DNA of 61,136 nucleotides from Paracoccaceae bacterium (GCA_022448925.1 JAKVCP010000005.1:27397-88532), one strand, 5' to 3'. Positions 8,453 through 20,700 are shown, counted from the stretch's first letter. Notes: generated by a model from the letters alone, not told the origin. Made by a program: numbers and translations.

Positions 8453-9373
8453 CTAAAACAGGTTTGCCGCGCCTAGGGACAACACTTCTTCGGCGGCGTC
8501 CAGTCCCATGCGCGCGGGCTCATCTCCGGTGCGTGCGGCGCGCAGAACACGGGATCCGTCCGGACTAAGCACTTCACCGACAAATTGCATTCTGTTGTCT
8601 TCAAGGCTCGCCAATCCAGCAATCGGCGTGCGGCAATTGCCATCCAGGGCGCGCAGAAAGGCGCGTTCTGCCGTAATCTGGGCAGCGGTTGCAATGTCGT
8701 GCAAAGGCGCCAAGGCCTCAGAGAGGTCGCCGTTGTGGCATTGCTGAATGCCAACCGCACCCTGCGCAACTGCGGGCAGCAAAACTTCAACCTCTAGCGC
8801 CCTGCCCAAGTCCGCCTGTCCGAGGCGGTTCAAACCTGCACGCGCAAGAAGGGTGGCCGACGCCACGCCATCGGCCAATTTTTTAAGGCGCGTTTGAACG
8901 TTGCCCCGAAACTCGACCATCTTCAGATCTGGTCGGCGGTTCAAAATCTGGGCACGCCGCCGCAGGCTGGAGGTCCCAAACACTGCACCACGAGGCAAAT
9001 CCGCCAGAGTGTCTGCGTGATCAGATACAAGCACGTCGCGCACGTCTTCACGTGGCAGAACGGCGGTGATCGCCATACCATCTGGCAAAAGCGTTGGAAC
9101 GTCCTTCATCGAGTGCACGGCGATATCGATCTGACCCGCCTGCAAGGCAAGATCAAGTTCCTTGGTGAACAGACCCTTGCCACCGATCTCTGCCAGCGGC
9201 CGGTCGATGATCACATCCCCGGTGGTTTTCAGAACTGTCACGATCAGCCGATCAGCAGGAACAGCATGCGCCTTGATCAGCAAATCCCGCACAGCATGCG
9301 CCTGTGCCAGCGCCAGCGGAGAGCCGCGCGTTCCAATCCGAAGTGTTTCGTTTCGGTCAAACCAACGTGCCAT
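8453..9373 (-). CDS. hemC: Hydroxymethylbilane synthase (porphobilinogen deaminase)
   Basis: This enzyme polymerises four porphobilinogens to hydroxymethylbilane in the common tetrapyrrole pathway. The 306-residue product shows LRIGTRGSPLALAQA at the N-terminus, KTTGD, GGKGLFTKELD, HSMKDVP and the cofactor-attachment cysteine in DGNCRTPIAG. I choose ATG 9373 (MARWFD...) because it is closest to the conserved N-terminus. Earlier in-frame ATGs would run into the end of hemA. It is the last gene of the long minus-strand block, 22 bases after hemA. Confidence 0.95.
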   Translation of the reverse strand: MARWFDRNETLRIGTRGSPLALAQAHAVRDLLIKAHAVPADRLIVTVLKTTGDVIIDRPLAEIGGKGLFTKELDLALQAGQIDIAVHSMKDVPTLLPDGMAITAVLPREDVRDVLVSDHADTLADLPRGAVFGTSSLRRRAQILNRRPDLKMVEFRGNVQTRLKKLADGVASATLLARAGLNRLGQADLGRALEVEVLLPAVAQGAVGIQQCHNGDLSEALAPLHDIATAAQITAERAFLRALDGNCRTPIAGLASLEDNRMQFVGEVLSPDGSRVLRAARTGDEPARMGLDAAEEVLSLGAANLF

Positions 9374-9395
9374 CGGCAAAAATAGCCCTTGCGCA

Positions 9396-10610
9396 CTATG
9401 CCACAGCGCGGGCCAGCGCACACTGACGCCAGAGATCACTCAGAGCATCGACCAGCAAATCGATGTCGTCATCGCTGTGTAATGGTCCAGGGGTAAAGCG
9501 CAAACGCTCAGTGCCCTTGGGCACTGTCGGATAATTGATCGGCTGCACGTAAATCCCGTAATTGTCCATCAAGGTGTCCGAGATGAACTTGCATTTGACA
9601 GGGTCGCCAATCATCACCGGAATTATGTGGCTGGGGTTGTCCAGATGCGGGATACCGTGGGCGTCCAATTGTGCGCGCAACCGTGCCACCTGCCGCTTCT
9701 GTTTGGTCCGCTCGAAGGGGCTATTCTTGAGATGCCGGATCGACGCCGTTGCCCCGGCAGCAATGGCCGGTGGCAAGGCCGTCGTAAAGATGAAGCCCGA
9801 CGCGAATGACCGGACAAAGTCACATAGGGCCGCTGATCCGGTGATGTAGCCTCCGAGAACGCCAAAGGCTTTGCCAAGGGTGCCCTCGATCAAAGTGACC
9901 CGGTCCATCACGCCGTCACGCTCTGCAACGCCGCCCCCGCGTGGCCCGTACATGCCAACAGCATGCACTTCATCAAGATACGTCATGGCGCCATGCGCTT
10001 CGGCCACGTCGCAAATCTCGGCAATCGGGGCGATATCACCGTCCATGGAATAGACACTCTCAAAGGCCACGATCTTCGGAGCGTCAGGGTCACATTCAGC
10101 AAGTTTGCGGTCCAGATCCTCTACATCGTTGTGGCGCCAGATCTTTTTGGCACAGCGGGCGTGGCGAATGCCCTCTATCATCGAAGCGTGATTCAGTTCA
10201 TCAGACAGGATTACAGCCCCGGGCAGTTTGGCACCAAGTGTTGACAGGGCCGCCCAGTTGGACACGTAGCCCGACGTGAACAACAGCGCGTTTTCCTTGC
10301 CATGCAGATCGGCCAGTTCCCGCTCTAGCAGAAGGTGCTGATGATTGGTGCCCGAGATATTGCGCGTTCCGCCCGACCCCGCGCCATTTGCATCAATTGC
10401 CGCTTTCATCGCGTCGATGACAACAGGGCTGTGTCCCATGCCAAGATAGTCGTTCGAGCACCAGACCGTTACGTCGCGTTCTTGCCCTTCATGATAATTC
10501 CTGGCGCGGGGATGCTGACCGCACTTACGCTCAAGTTCGGCAAAAATCCGATAGTTGCCTTCCTCGCGCAGGGCGTCGAGTTGCGTGTTGAAAAGGGCAT
10601 CAAAGTCCAT
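9396..10610 (-). CDS. hemA: 5-Aminolevulinate synthase
   Basis: This 404-residue PLP enzyme makes 5-aminolevulinate from glycine and succinyl-CoA, the entry and main control point of alphaproteobacterial tetrapyrrole synthesis. Diagnostic segments are [34 protein letters not shown] and the PLP-lysine region [14 protein letters not shown]. It lies 12 bases after puhE inside the photosynthesis block, a known arrangement in Rhodobacterales that ties precursor supply to reaction-centre assembly. Other ALA synthase copies may exist outside the window. Confidence 0.97.
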   Translation of the reverse strand: MDFDALFNTQLDALREEGNYRIFAELERKCGQHPRARNYHEGQERDVTVWCSNDYLGMGHSPVVIDAMKAAIDANGAGSGGTRNISGTNHQHLLLERELADLHGKENALLFTSGYVSNWAALSTLGAKLPGAVILSDELNHASMIEGIRHARCAKKIWRHNDVEDLDRKLAECDPDAPKIVAFESVYSMDGDIAPIAEICDVAEAHGAMTYLDEVHAVGMYGPRGGGVAERDGVMDRVTLIEGTLGKAFGVLGGYITGSAALCDFVRSFASGFIFTTALPPAIAAGATASIRHLKNSPFERTKQKRQVARLRAQLDAHGIPHLDNPSHIIPVMIGDPVKCKFISDTLMDNYGIYVQPINYPTVPKGTERLRFTPGPLHSDDDIDLLVDALSDLWRQCALARAVA

Positions 10611-10622
10611 CGGGTCTCCTCC

Positions 10623-11441
10623 TCAGGGCGTCGCGGTATTGTCGTGTTGTTTGGTTTGTGTCGGTTTTGGCGCTGCGTCCGGGATCATCCAACGCCACAA
10701 CTTGGCGTCAGGAACGGGCAAGGCCATAAGCCAGTGTTCAATCAGGGCGAGTGCAGTCAAAGCCGCCAGAATGGTAAATCCGATCAATGATGCGCTGCCT
10801 GCGTCTTGCGTCACAGCGCGTTCCAGCCAACAGGCAAATGCAAGGGACAAGGCGGTGATGCTGACGGGAAAAAACCAGCTGATCGGGCCAACGCGAAAGT
10901 GACTGGCAAGATGGCGCACGGGCGACGGCAGAAATTCAACGTTGATCTTGGGAACGCCCAAATAGACGTTCAGCTTGGCACTGATACGCGCAAAGAAAAG
11001 GGTAATAAAGGTCCACATGCCAATTGTGTTGGGCGCATTCCAGCACAGCGCCGTGATCGCAAGCAGAGTGACAACCAAAAGCGCCTCGGAGTGGGCGATC
11101 GTGCCCCAAGCCCGCATAAACCGTTCCCACGGGGCAATACCCGCAGGACAGGGGCGCACGTTTGGCCCGGTTATCACGCCGCACAGAAAGGCCAGCTCAA
11201 TCCAGCCCCAGACGGCAAGGGCGGAAAGGAAGGCGCCAGACACCCCTGCAACCGTAGAGAGTGCAGAGGTGGCGTACAGCCCGTAGGCCCCAAGTCCCAG
11301 GATGGGCAAACACCACAGGGTCGTTCTGAGATGCGCGCCCTCGCCAATGCGGTCAGCACGTTTGACGGCCCACAGGATCACCCCGGTGGAAAACCACCAG
11401 GCAAAAAGCGTTAACAGGGCTGCGATCCAGGGGGTCATCAT
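10623..11441 (-). CDS. puhE: Photosynthetic complex assembly protein PuhE
   Basis: This is a 272-residue integral membrane protein with about seven hydrophobic segments (first at residues 5-26, last near 220-240) and a hydrophilic tail. It matches the DUF3623/PuhE family found only beside acsF and hemA in phototrophic proteobacteria. In Rhodobacter capsulatus, PuhE modulates bacteriochlorophyll synthesis; the biochemical mechanism is unknown. It starts one base after the acsF stop. Confidence 0.9.
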   Translation of the reverse strand: MMTPWIAALLTLFAWWFSTGVILWAVKRADRIGEGAHLRTTLWCLPILGLGAYGLYATSALSTVAGVSGAFLSALAVWGWIELAFLCGVITGPNVRPCPAGIAPWERFMRAWGTIAHSEALLVVTLLAITALCWNAPNTIGMWTFITLFFARISAKLNVYLGVPKINVEFLPSPVRHLASHFRVGPISWFFPVSITALSLAFACWLERAVTQDAGSASLIGFTILAALTALALIEHWLMALPVPDAKLWRWMIPDAAPKPTQTKQHDNTATP

Positions 11442-11442
11442 A

Positions 11443-12531
11443 TCAGTAAGCCGGAACCAGTCGAGATGAGGCTGGTGGCGTATGTTTGTGCACGGGGGTC
11501 AGATACATTGCGGCAAAGGCCAATCCAGCCCGCGAACCGGCGCCTATCCGACCGATAAAGCCGCGAAGCCCGCCCCGGCGTTTGGCTGCATCCATGTCAA
11601 ACATTGCGACGCGCAGGCGGTCGAGGGCGCGCTGCCACCGCGGGTTGTCAATGTCCAGCGTGATGGGAAAGACCTGTTTGGACATTTCCGATGTCTTGCG
11701 AAAAACCTCCATGTCATAGTCACGGATGTCGATCCCAAGGGCATCATGAAACGCAGGCCGCGCGTGATCGCGGACGTACATCACACCGTAAACCGCTGTC
11801 AGGAAAAAGCGGATCCACCAGACATTGATGCCCGACGTCAGCTTGGGGTCGGTCCGCATCAACAGGGCAAAGGCCTCACCATGGCTGAACTCATCGTTGC
11901 ACCATTCCTCAAACCATTTGAAAATCGGGTGAATGCGATGTTCCGGGTGCTGTTCGAGGTGGCGAAAGATCGTTATGTAACGGGCGTAACCAATCTTTTC
12001 CGACAGATATGTCGCGTAGTAGATGAACTTTGGCTTGAAGTAGGTGTACTTCTTGGCCTTTGTCAAAAATCCGAGGTTGACGCCAATCCCGGCCTCGCGC
12101 AGCGCGTCATTGATAAAGCCTGCATGGCGGGCCTCGTCCCGGGACATGTAGCTGAACAGCTCGCAAATATCCTTGTTGGACCCACGGCGTTTCATTTCCT
12201 TGTAAAGGACACAGCCAGAGAACTCGGCCGTAAGCGAAGACACCAGGAAATCGATCAGTTCCCGTTTCAATTCCGGGTCAAACGCGTCCCAGTCGATGTC
12301 GTCCCAGTCATCGTTCTTTTTGAAGTGGTTCCGGTTCGGATCGGACTTCATCTGCGCCAGAAGTGCGTCCCATTCTTCGCGGATCGGAGTGACATCGATG
12401 CGGTCCATCTCATCGAAGTCCGTTGTGTAGAAACGAGGGTCCAGCAGAGTCGTCTCTGTGGCCATTTCGGTGGTTTCATTGACGATCTGGCGGGCCTCTT
12501 TGACCTCGGCGTCGGACAAAGTGCGGTTCAT
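11443..12531 (-). CDS. acsF: Aerobic Mg-protoporphyrin IX monomethyl ester cyclase
   Basis: This 362-residue diiron enzyme builds the isocyclic fifth ring of bacteriochlorophyll using O2. Iron-binding carboxylate/histidine motifs are seen in SRDEARHAGFIND and WCNDEFSHGEAFALL. Its presence means ring E can be made under air. Its start overlaps the end of the bciE-like gene by four bases, implying coupled synthesis of the two subunits. The length is typical. Confidence 0.97.
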   Translation of the reverse strand: MNRTLSDAEVKEARQIVNETTEMATETTLLDPRFYTTDFDEMDRIDVTPIREEWDALLAQMKSDPNRNHFKKNDDWDDIDWDAFDPELKRELIDFLVSSLTAEFSGCVLYKEMKRRGSNKDICELFSYMSRDEARHAGFINDALREAGIGVNLGFLTKAKKYTYFKPKFIYYATYLSEKIGYARYITIFRHLEQHPEHRIHPIFKWFEEWCNDEFSHGEAFALLMRTDPKLTSGINVWWIRFFLTAVYGVMYVRDHARPAFHDALGIDIRDYDMEVFRKTSEMSKQVFPITLDIDNPRWQRALDRLRVAMFDMDAAKRRGGLRGFIGRIGAGSRAGLAFAAMYLTPVHKHTPPASSRLVPAY

Positions 12532-12824
12532 GCGTAGACCTCCTCGGAGAAGGCGAATTCACAAAGCTCCATGAATTCCAGATCGCCGGTCAGACGGGTC
12601 CACTGCCGTTCCAGCCATGTCGCACGGGTGATCGTCGCAATCCGCTGTTCGATCACCACTTCGCCATAGGCGGCAAGGATCGGCGCACCATGCACAATCA
12701 CTTCGTCACCGGGGTGAACGACCGCGCCATTGTCGAATCGGACATGGGCATGCAGGCTTTCGAATTTATGCGACACCTCGACTGTACAAGGTGCCTCTTC
12801 ACGTCGTCTTGGAAAGAGCTCCAT
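12528..12824 (-). CDS. bciE: BciE-type accessory subunit of the aerobic cyclase
   Basis: This 98-residue soluble protein without membrane segment or signal begins MELFPRRREEAPCTVEV and contains VHPGDEVIVHGAPI and a terminal LEFMELCEFAFSEEVYA. It sits directly upstream of and overlaps acsF, exactly where BciE, the third-class cyclase subunit required by alphaproteobacterial AcsF, is encoded in Rhodobacter sphaeroides. The assignment rests on position, size and recollection of the family, not on a search. Many annotations leave this gene hypothetical. Confidence 0.78.
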   Translation of the reverse strand: MELFPRRREEAPCTVEVSHKFESLHAHVRFDNGAVVHPGDEVIVHGAPILAAYGEVVIEQRIATITRATWLERQWTRLTGDLEFMELCEFAFSEEVYA

Positions 12825-12845
12825 CTTCTCCTCCTGGATCCAGTT

Positions 12846-13298
12846 TCAGAGTTTCAACAGCCGCAGGAAAGCGGCCGTGTTGTCCGCGCCAAAGCCCCTC
12901 AGCTCGACGCGAAATCCGGTAGTGTCGTCAAAAAGCGCAAGGCGCCCATCAGTGAATTGAACCAGGCGTACAGGCGCGTTTTGGTCAGCCTTGATCTTGG
13001 AACGTTCATGGTTAAGCGACCGCCAGACCCCGGAAATGAATCCGCCCTCCCGTGCGTCGAGGTCGGCAATCAGGTGGCCTTGCTGATCCAGCACACGGGC
13101 CTTGCCTGACATGGAACCAAAAATCTGGATCACCCGTTCCTGGGCGATTGGTCCGTCTGTGGGCCTTGCCTCAAGCGGACGGTCAGTGAGACGGGCGAAG
13201 GTCACCAACGCCAGCGTCACCAATACAATGCCAAACATCGCCCGGAGCAGGATACGGGGGATCTTTTCGCGATCGTGGGGCAGGGCTTTGGTCGACAT
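12846..13298 (-). CDS. puhC: Photosynthetic complex assembly protein PuhC
   Basis: This 150-residue protein has a cytoplasmic N-terminus, one membrane helix near residues 15-37 (LLRAMFGIVLVTLALVTF) and a periplasmic domain ending DNTAAFLRLLKL. PuhC aids assembly or organisation of the reaction centre-LH1 complex. It lies nine bases after puhB and 21 bases before bciE in the puhA-puhB-puhC order seen in Rhodobacter. Confidence 0.92.
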   Translation of the reverse strand: MSTKALPHDREKIPRILLRAMFGIVLVTLALVTFARLTDRPLEARPTDGPIAQERVIQIFGSMSGKARVLDQQGHLIADLDAREGGFISGVWRSLNHERSKIKADQNAPVRLVQFTDGRLALFDDTTGFRVELRGFGADNTAAFLRLLKL

Positions 13299-13307
13299 CG
13301 GTCTTTC

Positions 13308-13949
13308 CTATTCGGCAGGCATCTGGACGGCGCGGATTTCAACGGTCTGTGCGCGTTCCTCAATCCTGGTGCGGGCGGCTTCGGCCAATATGGCAGACAC
13401 GGCCTTGGCATCAGGTATGGCGCGCAAGGCGGGTTGAGTGGGCGACATGTGCCACGGACGCACGTGCGGCCAGCACACCAGATAGCTCAGCCGTGTCGTC
13501 CCCATGAGATCCAGAGCGATCGTGCCAGTTCCATCCCGCCGCATGCGCAGGTCAGCCGAACCCAGCATGGTGTACGGCACATTCAGCGTCACGGTCAGGG
13601 CAGCACCTATACGCATGGCAACCCGGCGGTTGGTGATCGTGTAAACCGTGGTCTTGGCAAGCACCAAAGCAATCAGCGCCAATACCGCGCAGGCGACGAT
13701 CCCCATGACCAGGTAAGGCACGGTCGCCTTCAGCCCCATCGCCACGCTTTCGCTTCGATCCCAGGTCACCCCGCCACGCCAAGCGGCCAAAAGCACAAAG
13801 TACCCCGCCACCCAGTAAAGTGAGAGCGCTTCGCGCGCCAAGGCCCAAGAGTTCGGTGCGCCTTGCCACAGGATCTTTTCACCCTCCGGCGGACGTTCCG
13901 GAAGGCCGCGTACCGGCTCTACGTGGAAATCATCGAGATCCTCAGCCAT
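13308..13949 (-). CDS. puhB: Photosynthetic complex assembly protein PuhB
   Basis: This 213-residue membrane protein has a conserved N-terminal GEKILWQGAPNSWALA segment and two or three membrane helices between residues 45 and 105, then a domain carrying VYTITNRRVAMRIG that resembles bacterial PH-like (YdbT/DUF304) folds. PuhB is a reaction-centre assembly factor. It is 12 bases after puhA. Confidence 0.93.
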   Translation of the reverse strand: MAEDLDDFHVEPVRGLPERPPEGEKILWQGAPNSWALAREALSLYWVAGYFVLLAAWRGGVTWDRSESVAMGLKATVPYLVMGIVACAVLALIALVLAKTTVYTITNRRVAMRIGAALTVTLNVPYTMLGSADLRMRRDGTGTIALDLMGTTRLSYLVCWPHVRPWHMSPTQPALRAIPDAKAVSAILAEAARTRIEERAQTVEIRAVQMPAE

Positions 13950-13961
13950 GCCTCCGCCTCC

Positions 13962-14723
13962 CTAGAGCACTGGTTCCTGACGCATCGGATCGGCATAAAG
14001 CTTGCCGCCCGAATAATAAGCGCAGATCTTTTCTTCCTCGAGCAGGGTCACCTGAGTCTTGGAGCGGATCTTGGGAACACCGGGGAACTGCGCGCCATAA
14101 AGGGCATGCACCGACACACGATCAGAGGTGATCTTGGCCAGAGTCATCGGCATCAAGCGCGACCCCTGATTGTCATTCAGCTCAATCTGAAGATAGCGCA
14201 CAAGTTGCTCGGGCGCATCGACCCACATATCGGTTATGCGGCCAATCACTTCGCCGTCACCAGCCACAACTGGCTTGCCGCGGGGATCCCGACCCGACGC
14301 GACCGCAAAAACCGGGTGTGCGGCCATCGGAACGATCTTGGGATGCCCGTGGCCATCCAGTTCTGGCACATCCCGACGCGGCGCCCAACTGGCAGGGCCG
14401 ACACCGTCCGCCATGGGATCGCCAGTGGGTTCAAACGGAAAGCCATTGGTGATTGATGTGCGTTTCAACGCCACATCGCGGCGCTCTGGCTGCATGTCCG
14501 GCACGGTCACCGAGCCACGATCATGCGGCAACTTGAAAGTTTTTGGCTCTGGGAGTGGAAACGGCCCCTGGTTCGGCGCGTGGTTTCCGTCTTCGTCTTC
14601 TAGCGGGTACCCTTCCCGCATGTTCTCGATCTGCAGATAGTAGACCAGTCCGGCAAAGAAGATCCAGAACAGCCAAAGAGAGAGTGACGCAAGGTCGAAG
14701 TTTCCAAAAAACGGCTCAGTCAT
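13962..14723 (-). CDS. puhA: Reaction centre H subunit
   Basis: This 253-residue H subunit has a short periplasmic N-terminus ([13 protein letters not shown]), one membrane helix at residues 12-31 ([16 protein letters not shown]) and the cytoplasmic domain that caps L and M and guides protons to QB. The [21 protein letters not shown] and [11 protein letters not shown] segments are typical. ATG 14723 is chosen because family members begin here and AAAGGA precedes it. A longer in-frame extension upstream has no family match. Its partners pufL and pufM are outside the window. Confidence 0.97.
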   Translation of the reverse strand: MTEPFFGNFDLASLSLWLFWIFFAGLVYYLQIENMREGYPLEDEDGNHAPNQGPFPLPEPKTFKLPHDRGSVTVPDMQPERRDVALKRTSITNGFPFEPTGDPMADGVGPASWAPRRDVPELDGHGHPKIVPMAAHPVFAVASGRDPRGKPVVAGDGEVIGRITDMWVDAPEQLVRYLQIELNDNQGSRLMPMTLAKITSDRVSVHALYGAQFPGVPKIRSKTQVTLLEEEKICAYYSGGKLYADPMRQEPVL

Positions 14724-14751
14724 CTGAAATCCTTTCGATGGTTCAGCTGTG

Positions 14752-16182
14752 TCATGCCGGTAGCTCCGCCAGGCGGATTCCCGGTTTTGTTGCATAGCTT
14801 TGGCCCTCGCGTACCAGCGGGCCCAAAGCGATGAGGGTGATGAAAAGAAGGCCAATTTCGATGTGGTAGACCACCGAATAGCCCGTTGCGGCCGAGGTCA
14901 GCGCCTCGCCCATATAGCCTTTGAGTGCCAGGGTGTTGACGACATCGCGAGTGGCACCACCAACGGCGACACCCAAGCCCAGCGCAACAGCCTGTGCCGC
15001 CCCCCAAGCCCCCAGCGCAAGACCACGCCCCGCATTGCCACGCACAGGCATGGCCATCGCCGATGTCAAAAGCGCAACCGCAAAGGTGCCAGAGCCAAAA
15101 CCGATGAGTCCAGCCCCTGTAAAGAACAGCATGGTCGAACTCATTGGATGGGCAAAAATGATGGTGGACAAGGCGACGATGCCAAACAGCACGCCACGCG
15201 CCGCCATGCGGATCGGATTCATGCCGCGGGCCAGCCACCGTGCTGACAGACCAAAACCGACTATGGCTCCGGCCGCCCAAACAGCTGTCAACAAAGTGGT
15301 GGCGGCGACGGACAGGCCCAACACCTCGCCTCCGTAGGGTTCCAACAGGACGTCCTGCATCTGGAAGCCGGCTGTACCGACCGCAACGACAAACAGCAGA
15401 CGTCCGGCGGACCCGCCAGCCATCAGATCTGCCCAGGCTTCCGCGAATTTTGGGCGCGGGGTTGCGCGCTCGGCCTTGGTGGTGGGTCGCATCCTTTCCT
15501 GTTTCCAGAGCGCCACGAGGTTCAATAGCAGCGTGGCCAAAGCGGCACCCTGAACGACTTGAACCAGACGGGTCTCTGAAAAGTCTCGCAGCAAGAGGCC
15601 CATGATGACCGAAGAAATTGCCATACCGACCAAAAACATCACATACAGCAAGGCCACCACACGGGGCTGTGTTTCTGGCGTCGACCGATCCGAAGCAAGC
15701 GCCAGTCCCGCCGTCTGCGTCATATGAATGCCCAAGCCGGTCATCAGAAAGGCCAGTGCGGCCAGCGCCTCACCGGCCCAGACTGGGCCGAGTGCCTGAC
15801 GGCCTGACAAAACAATCAGCGCAAAGGGCATTATGGCCAGACCACCAAACTGCCAAAGCGACCCGAACCAAAGGTATGGGACCCGGCGCCAACCGATGGC
15901 AGAACGATGTGTGTCTGAACGAAAGCCCAAAAAGGTGCGTACTGGTGCGATCAAAACAGGCAAGGCGACCATCAAAGCCACAAGGAAAGCCGACAGACCA
16001 AGTTCAACGATCATGACCCGGTTCAGCGTTCCCAAAAGCATGACTGTCGCCATGCCGACCGAGACCTGGAACAGCGAGAGACGCAAGACCTGACGCAGCT
16101 CAAACCCTTCTGAGGCCGCATCCGAAAAGGGCAGCATGTTAAGGGTGAACTGAGTCAGGGGATGACGCTCTTCTGACGTCAT
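14752..16182 (-). CDS. lhaA: Light-harvesting 1 assembly protein LhaA (PucC family)
   Basis: This 476-residue polytopic protein of the PucC/LhaA branch of the major facilitator superfamily has about 12 hydrophobic segments. Family marks include [32 protein letters not shown] and [14 protein letters not shown]. LhaA is needed for assembly of the LH1 antenna, perhaps by delivering bacteriochlorophyll. It lies directly before puhA, as in Rhodobacter, and overlaps bchM by four bases. Confidence 0.93.
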   Translation of the reverse strand: MTSEERHPLTQFTLNMLPFSDAASEGFELRQVLRLSLFQVSVGMATVMLLGTLNRVMIVELGLSAFLVALMVALPVLIAPVRTFLGFRSDTHRSAIGWRRVPYLWFGSLWQFGGLAIMPFALIVLSGRQALGPVWAGEALAALAFLMTGLGIHMTQTAGLALASDRSTPETQPRVVALLYVMFLVGMAISSVIMGLLLRDFSETRLVQVVQGAALATLLLNLVALWKQERMRPTTKAERATPRPKFAEAWADLMAGGSAGRLLFVVAVGTAGFQMQDVLLEPYGGEVLGLSVAATTLLTAVWAAGAIVGFGLSARWLARGMNPIRMAARGVLFGIVALSTIIFAHPMSSTMLFFTGAGLIGFGSGTFAVALLTSAMAMPVRGNAGRGLALGAWGAAQAVALGLGVAVGGATRDVVNTLALKGYMGEALTSAATGYSVVYHIEIGLLFITLIALGPLVREGQSYATKPGIRLAELPA

Positions 16183-16849
16183 GCAGGCAGCTCCATCGCT
16201 TGGGATTTGTAAAAGGCGGTGTTCACGCGTCCAAGATTGCGCAAGTCTTTGCCAAGCTCCGATTGCAAGGCCGCAACCGATGTTGGCACGATGGCCGGGG
16301 ACCGGTCAGAGCGCGGAAACAGCTTGCCCGACACATGCATGATGGTCAGCAGAGGCGTTTTTGGTGCAATGGTGAAGACGATCTTGTCGTCGGTCACAGA
16401 GCTGAGCTGCGTCAACGCCTTGGCGGCATCCGCGGGGCGATAGTGGATCAGGCTGTCCATCGCGACAACAAAGTCGAACCGGCCCCGAGAGAGATCAACC
16501 ATGTCCCCCGATTGGTAGGAAACAAGCGGCGCAAGGTGCTGCGGGGTGCGCGCCTTTGCGACCTCTAGCAGGCTTGGTGAGATATCTACCCCCAAAACCT
16601 GTGCGCCTCTGTCTGCCAGCGCACAGGACATCGGCCCAGCACCACAACCGGCATCCAGCACACGGGCACCGGTCAGGTCGTCAGGCAGGGCGGCAAGCAG
16701 CCGCTCGCGCATTTTGTCCCGGCCAGCACGCACCGTGGCCCGGATACGCGATACAGGCGCATCTGACGTCAGCCGCTCCCATGTTTTGGCGGCAGTCTGG
16801 TCAAAATAGGTTTCCAGCCTGGACCGTGTATCTGCGTAGCTGTCTGTCA

Positions 16850-16850
<1 letters not shown>
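16179..16850 (-). CDS. bchM: Mg-protoporphyrin IX O-methyltransferase
   Basis: This 223-residue SAM-dependent methyltransferase esterifies the ring C propionate of Mg-protoporphyrin IX, making the substrate for AcsF. The SAM motif VLDAGCGAGPMSCAL lies near residue 65 and the acidic motif VLGVDISP near residue 85. It follows bchL with a one-base overlap and is coupled to lhaA. It sits just two steps before the cyclase encoded in the same block. Confidence 0.95.
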
Positions 16851-17761
<911 letters not shown>

Positions 17762-17774
17762 TCACATGCAGCGC

Positions 17775-20700
17775 TCATTCGGCTGCCACTCCGATGCCTT
17801 CGAGCCGATCTTCGAGCTCATCAGCACCTTGTTGCAGGGCTTCAAGGGTTTCAGCGTCAGGCTGCCAGTAGTCCCGTGCATGTGCCTCAAGCAGTCGGTT
17901 GGCCATCCGGGCCGAGGCCGCCGGATTCAAATCCGCCAGACGCTTGCGCATCACGTCATCCAGAACAAAGGTTTCGGACAGGCGTTGATAGACCCACGGC
18001 TCAACGCTGCCGGTGGTGGCAGACCAGCCAAGGGTGTTGGTAATTTGGGTCTCAATCTGGTGCACGCCTTCGGCGCCGTGCTTCAAAAGACCTTCGAACC
18101 ATTTGGGGTTCAACGAACGGGTCCGGGTTTCAAGCGTCACCTGGTCCCCAAGGGTGCGAACCTTGCCATCACCACGTGTTTGATCGCCGACATACACTGG
18201 GGCCTCTTCGCCCTTGGCGCGTTTGACCGCACGGCTGATGCCCCCCAGAGTGTCGAAGTAGTGGTCAACGGTGGTGACGCCAAGTTCGACACTTTCAAGG
18301 TTCTGATAGGCAAGGTCCACATCGCCCAGCGCCTTTTGCAGCAGCTCTGCGTGTTGGTTTGATTTGCCCTTGCGGTCATAGGCAAAACACTTGCGCTTTT
18401 CATATGCATTGGCGAGGTCTTCGTCCCCATCCCAGGCGCCACTGTCAATCAAATGGTTAACGTTTGCTCCATAAGCCCCCTCGGCGTTGGAAAAGACGCG
18501 CAACGCCGCTGTTTCAAGATCCGTGCCGATCTTTTCAGCATAGTCCAGGGCATGGGCCCGGATGAAATTCTGCGCCAGTGGTTCATCAGCGGTCGCAGCT
18601 TTGAAAGCGGCTTCGGCCAGCATGCGCACCTGCAATGGCAGCAGATCACGGAAAATGCCCGATAGGGTCATCACCACGTCAATGCGCGGGCGCCCAAGCT
18701 GATCCAGGGGGATCAGGTCAGCGCCGGAAAGCCGACCATATTCATCAAATCGCGGAGTTGCGCCAATCAGCGCCAGAGCCTGCGCAATGGGACCACCGTC
18801 AGATTTGATGTTATCCGATCCCCACAGCACCATGGCGACGGTACGAGGCAGACTGGCATGGGTATCAAGCAACAGTTGTGCCTGCTTGGCCCCTTCGGCC
18901 AAGGCAAATGCCGTTGGCATGCGGAACGGGTCAAAAGCGTGGATGTTGCGACCCGTCGGCAATATCGCGGCGTTGCGAATAATATCACCCCCCGCAACAG
19001 GGCGAATATAGCGACCGTCAAGGGCATTGATCAGCCCCTCCATTTCCCCATCGCCTCGGAGCATCCTGGCAGCGTGGGCACGGGCCTGGGCATCGTCGTG
19101 ATGCATCAGATCAAGGTAATTTTCGCAGGTTTCTGCGCTGATTGGTCGGCCAACCACATGAAGACCATCGGTGATCAGCGAAGTTTCCGTCTCGATCAGG
19201 TGAGTCCAGAGCCGGTCTGGATGCGTGCCGTCCATATCGACAGCCGCTGCTTGCTGGCACATCAAAACTGCCAAGTCGTCCCGACCCGGAGCATCTGGGT
19301 CCATGGCCCGCCATTGGGTCAGGCTCTCCTTGAGCTCAAGCAACCCTTTGTACAGCCCCGCCTGTGCCAATGGAGGGGTCAGGTGAGTGACTGTTACAGC
19401 GTTGGAGCGACGTTTCGCAAGGCTCGCCTCGGACGGGTTGTTGGCGGCGTAAAGGTAGACGTTGGGCAGATCGCCGATCAGGCGATCAGGCCAACATGCG
19501 TCCGATGGGCCGGCTTGTTTGCCGGGCATGAATTCCAACGCACCATGCATGCCAAAGTGCAACAGGACATCAGCGCCAAAATCAGTCCGCAGGTACCTGT
19601 AGAACGCACAAAAGGCATGGGTCGGGGCGAAACCGCGCTCAAACAGCAGGCGCATCGGGTCGCCTTCGAACCCAAAGGCAGGCTGGACGCCAACAAGAAC
19701 GTTCCCGAATTGTGCACCAAGAACGAAAACCCCACGCCCATCAGACTGCGCACGCCCGGGCGCCGGGCCCCACTGCGCCTCAACCTCTGCCAGATGCGGG
19801 TCATCCTGGACAATGCGATCAGCCGAGACATGGGCGAGAACATTGGCCTCTTGGCCGAATTTCTCGGCGTTGCCACCAAGAACGGCGGCCTTCAGGTCAT
19901 CAAGCGATGCCGGAACGTCAACATCGTAGCCTTCGGTTTTCAAACGGTTGAGAGTGTTCCACAGGCTTTCCCAGACACCCAGGTAGGCCGCAGATCCAAC
20001 GGCGCCGGCATTGGGCGGGAACCCAAAAAGCACAATTCCCAGCTTGCGGTCACCTCGATCCGAACGCCGCAGCGCTGCCAGTTTGTGGACACGATCCGTC
20101 AGGGCCACAACACGTTCCGGGATCGGCGCCATATCGCGGGCAGTTTGATCGTTCCCATGACGCCCTGCAAACACGGTTGGATTGGTTGCCCCATCCAACT
20201 CGGGCAAAGCCACAAGCATCGTTGTCTCAACCGGGCCAAGACCAGTGGCATTGTCGGCCCATTGCTCAATCGTCTGAAACTCAAGCGGATGCGCCGCGAT
20301 GTAAGGCACATCAAGATCAGCCAGAATGGCCTGCGCGGCGTCGCTGTCGTTGTATGCCGGGCCGCCAACCAGCGAAAATCCAGTGAGTGAAATCACTGCG
20401 TCAACTCGGCCTTTGAAGTAGGCGTCGATGGCCGGGCGGCTGTCGAGGCCAGAGGCAAAGGCCGCCACGACATTCAGGCCCTTGGATTCAAGCGCCCGGA
20501 TCACTGCATCGTAGTGAGCAGCGTCCCGCGACAGAATGTAAGACCGCATCAGCAAAACACCGACCGTGCCCGCGTTCTTGTTGAAAGGCAAAGCATCCAA
20601 CTGCGTGGTGATACGCGTCGGCAAATCCGGATGATACAGACCGACGTCCGTGTATTCGATCGGGTCAGGCGCCTTGATCTGATGCAGTGCCGGATCACTT

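Noticed and set aside
8338..8568. Small cysteine-rich open frame on the plus strand after the orphan PpsR motif
   Set aside because: It runs antisense into the end of hemC, resembles no family I know, and the promoter-like elements at the motif face the other way.
11482..12537. Plus-strand open frame of about 350 codons
   Set aside because: It is a shadow of acsF, which has intact diiron motifs on the minus strand.
18858..20390. Long plus-strand open frame of about 510 codons
   Set aside because: It is entirely antisense to bchH, whose protein is clearly recognisable; long antisense frames are common in GC-rich DNA.
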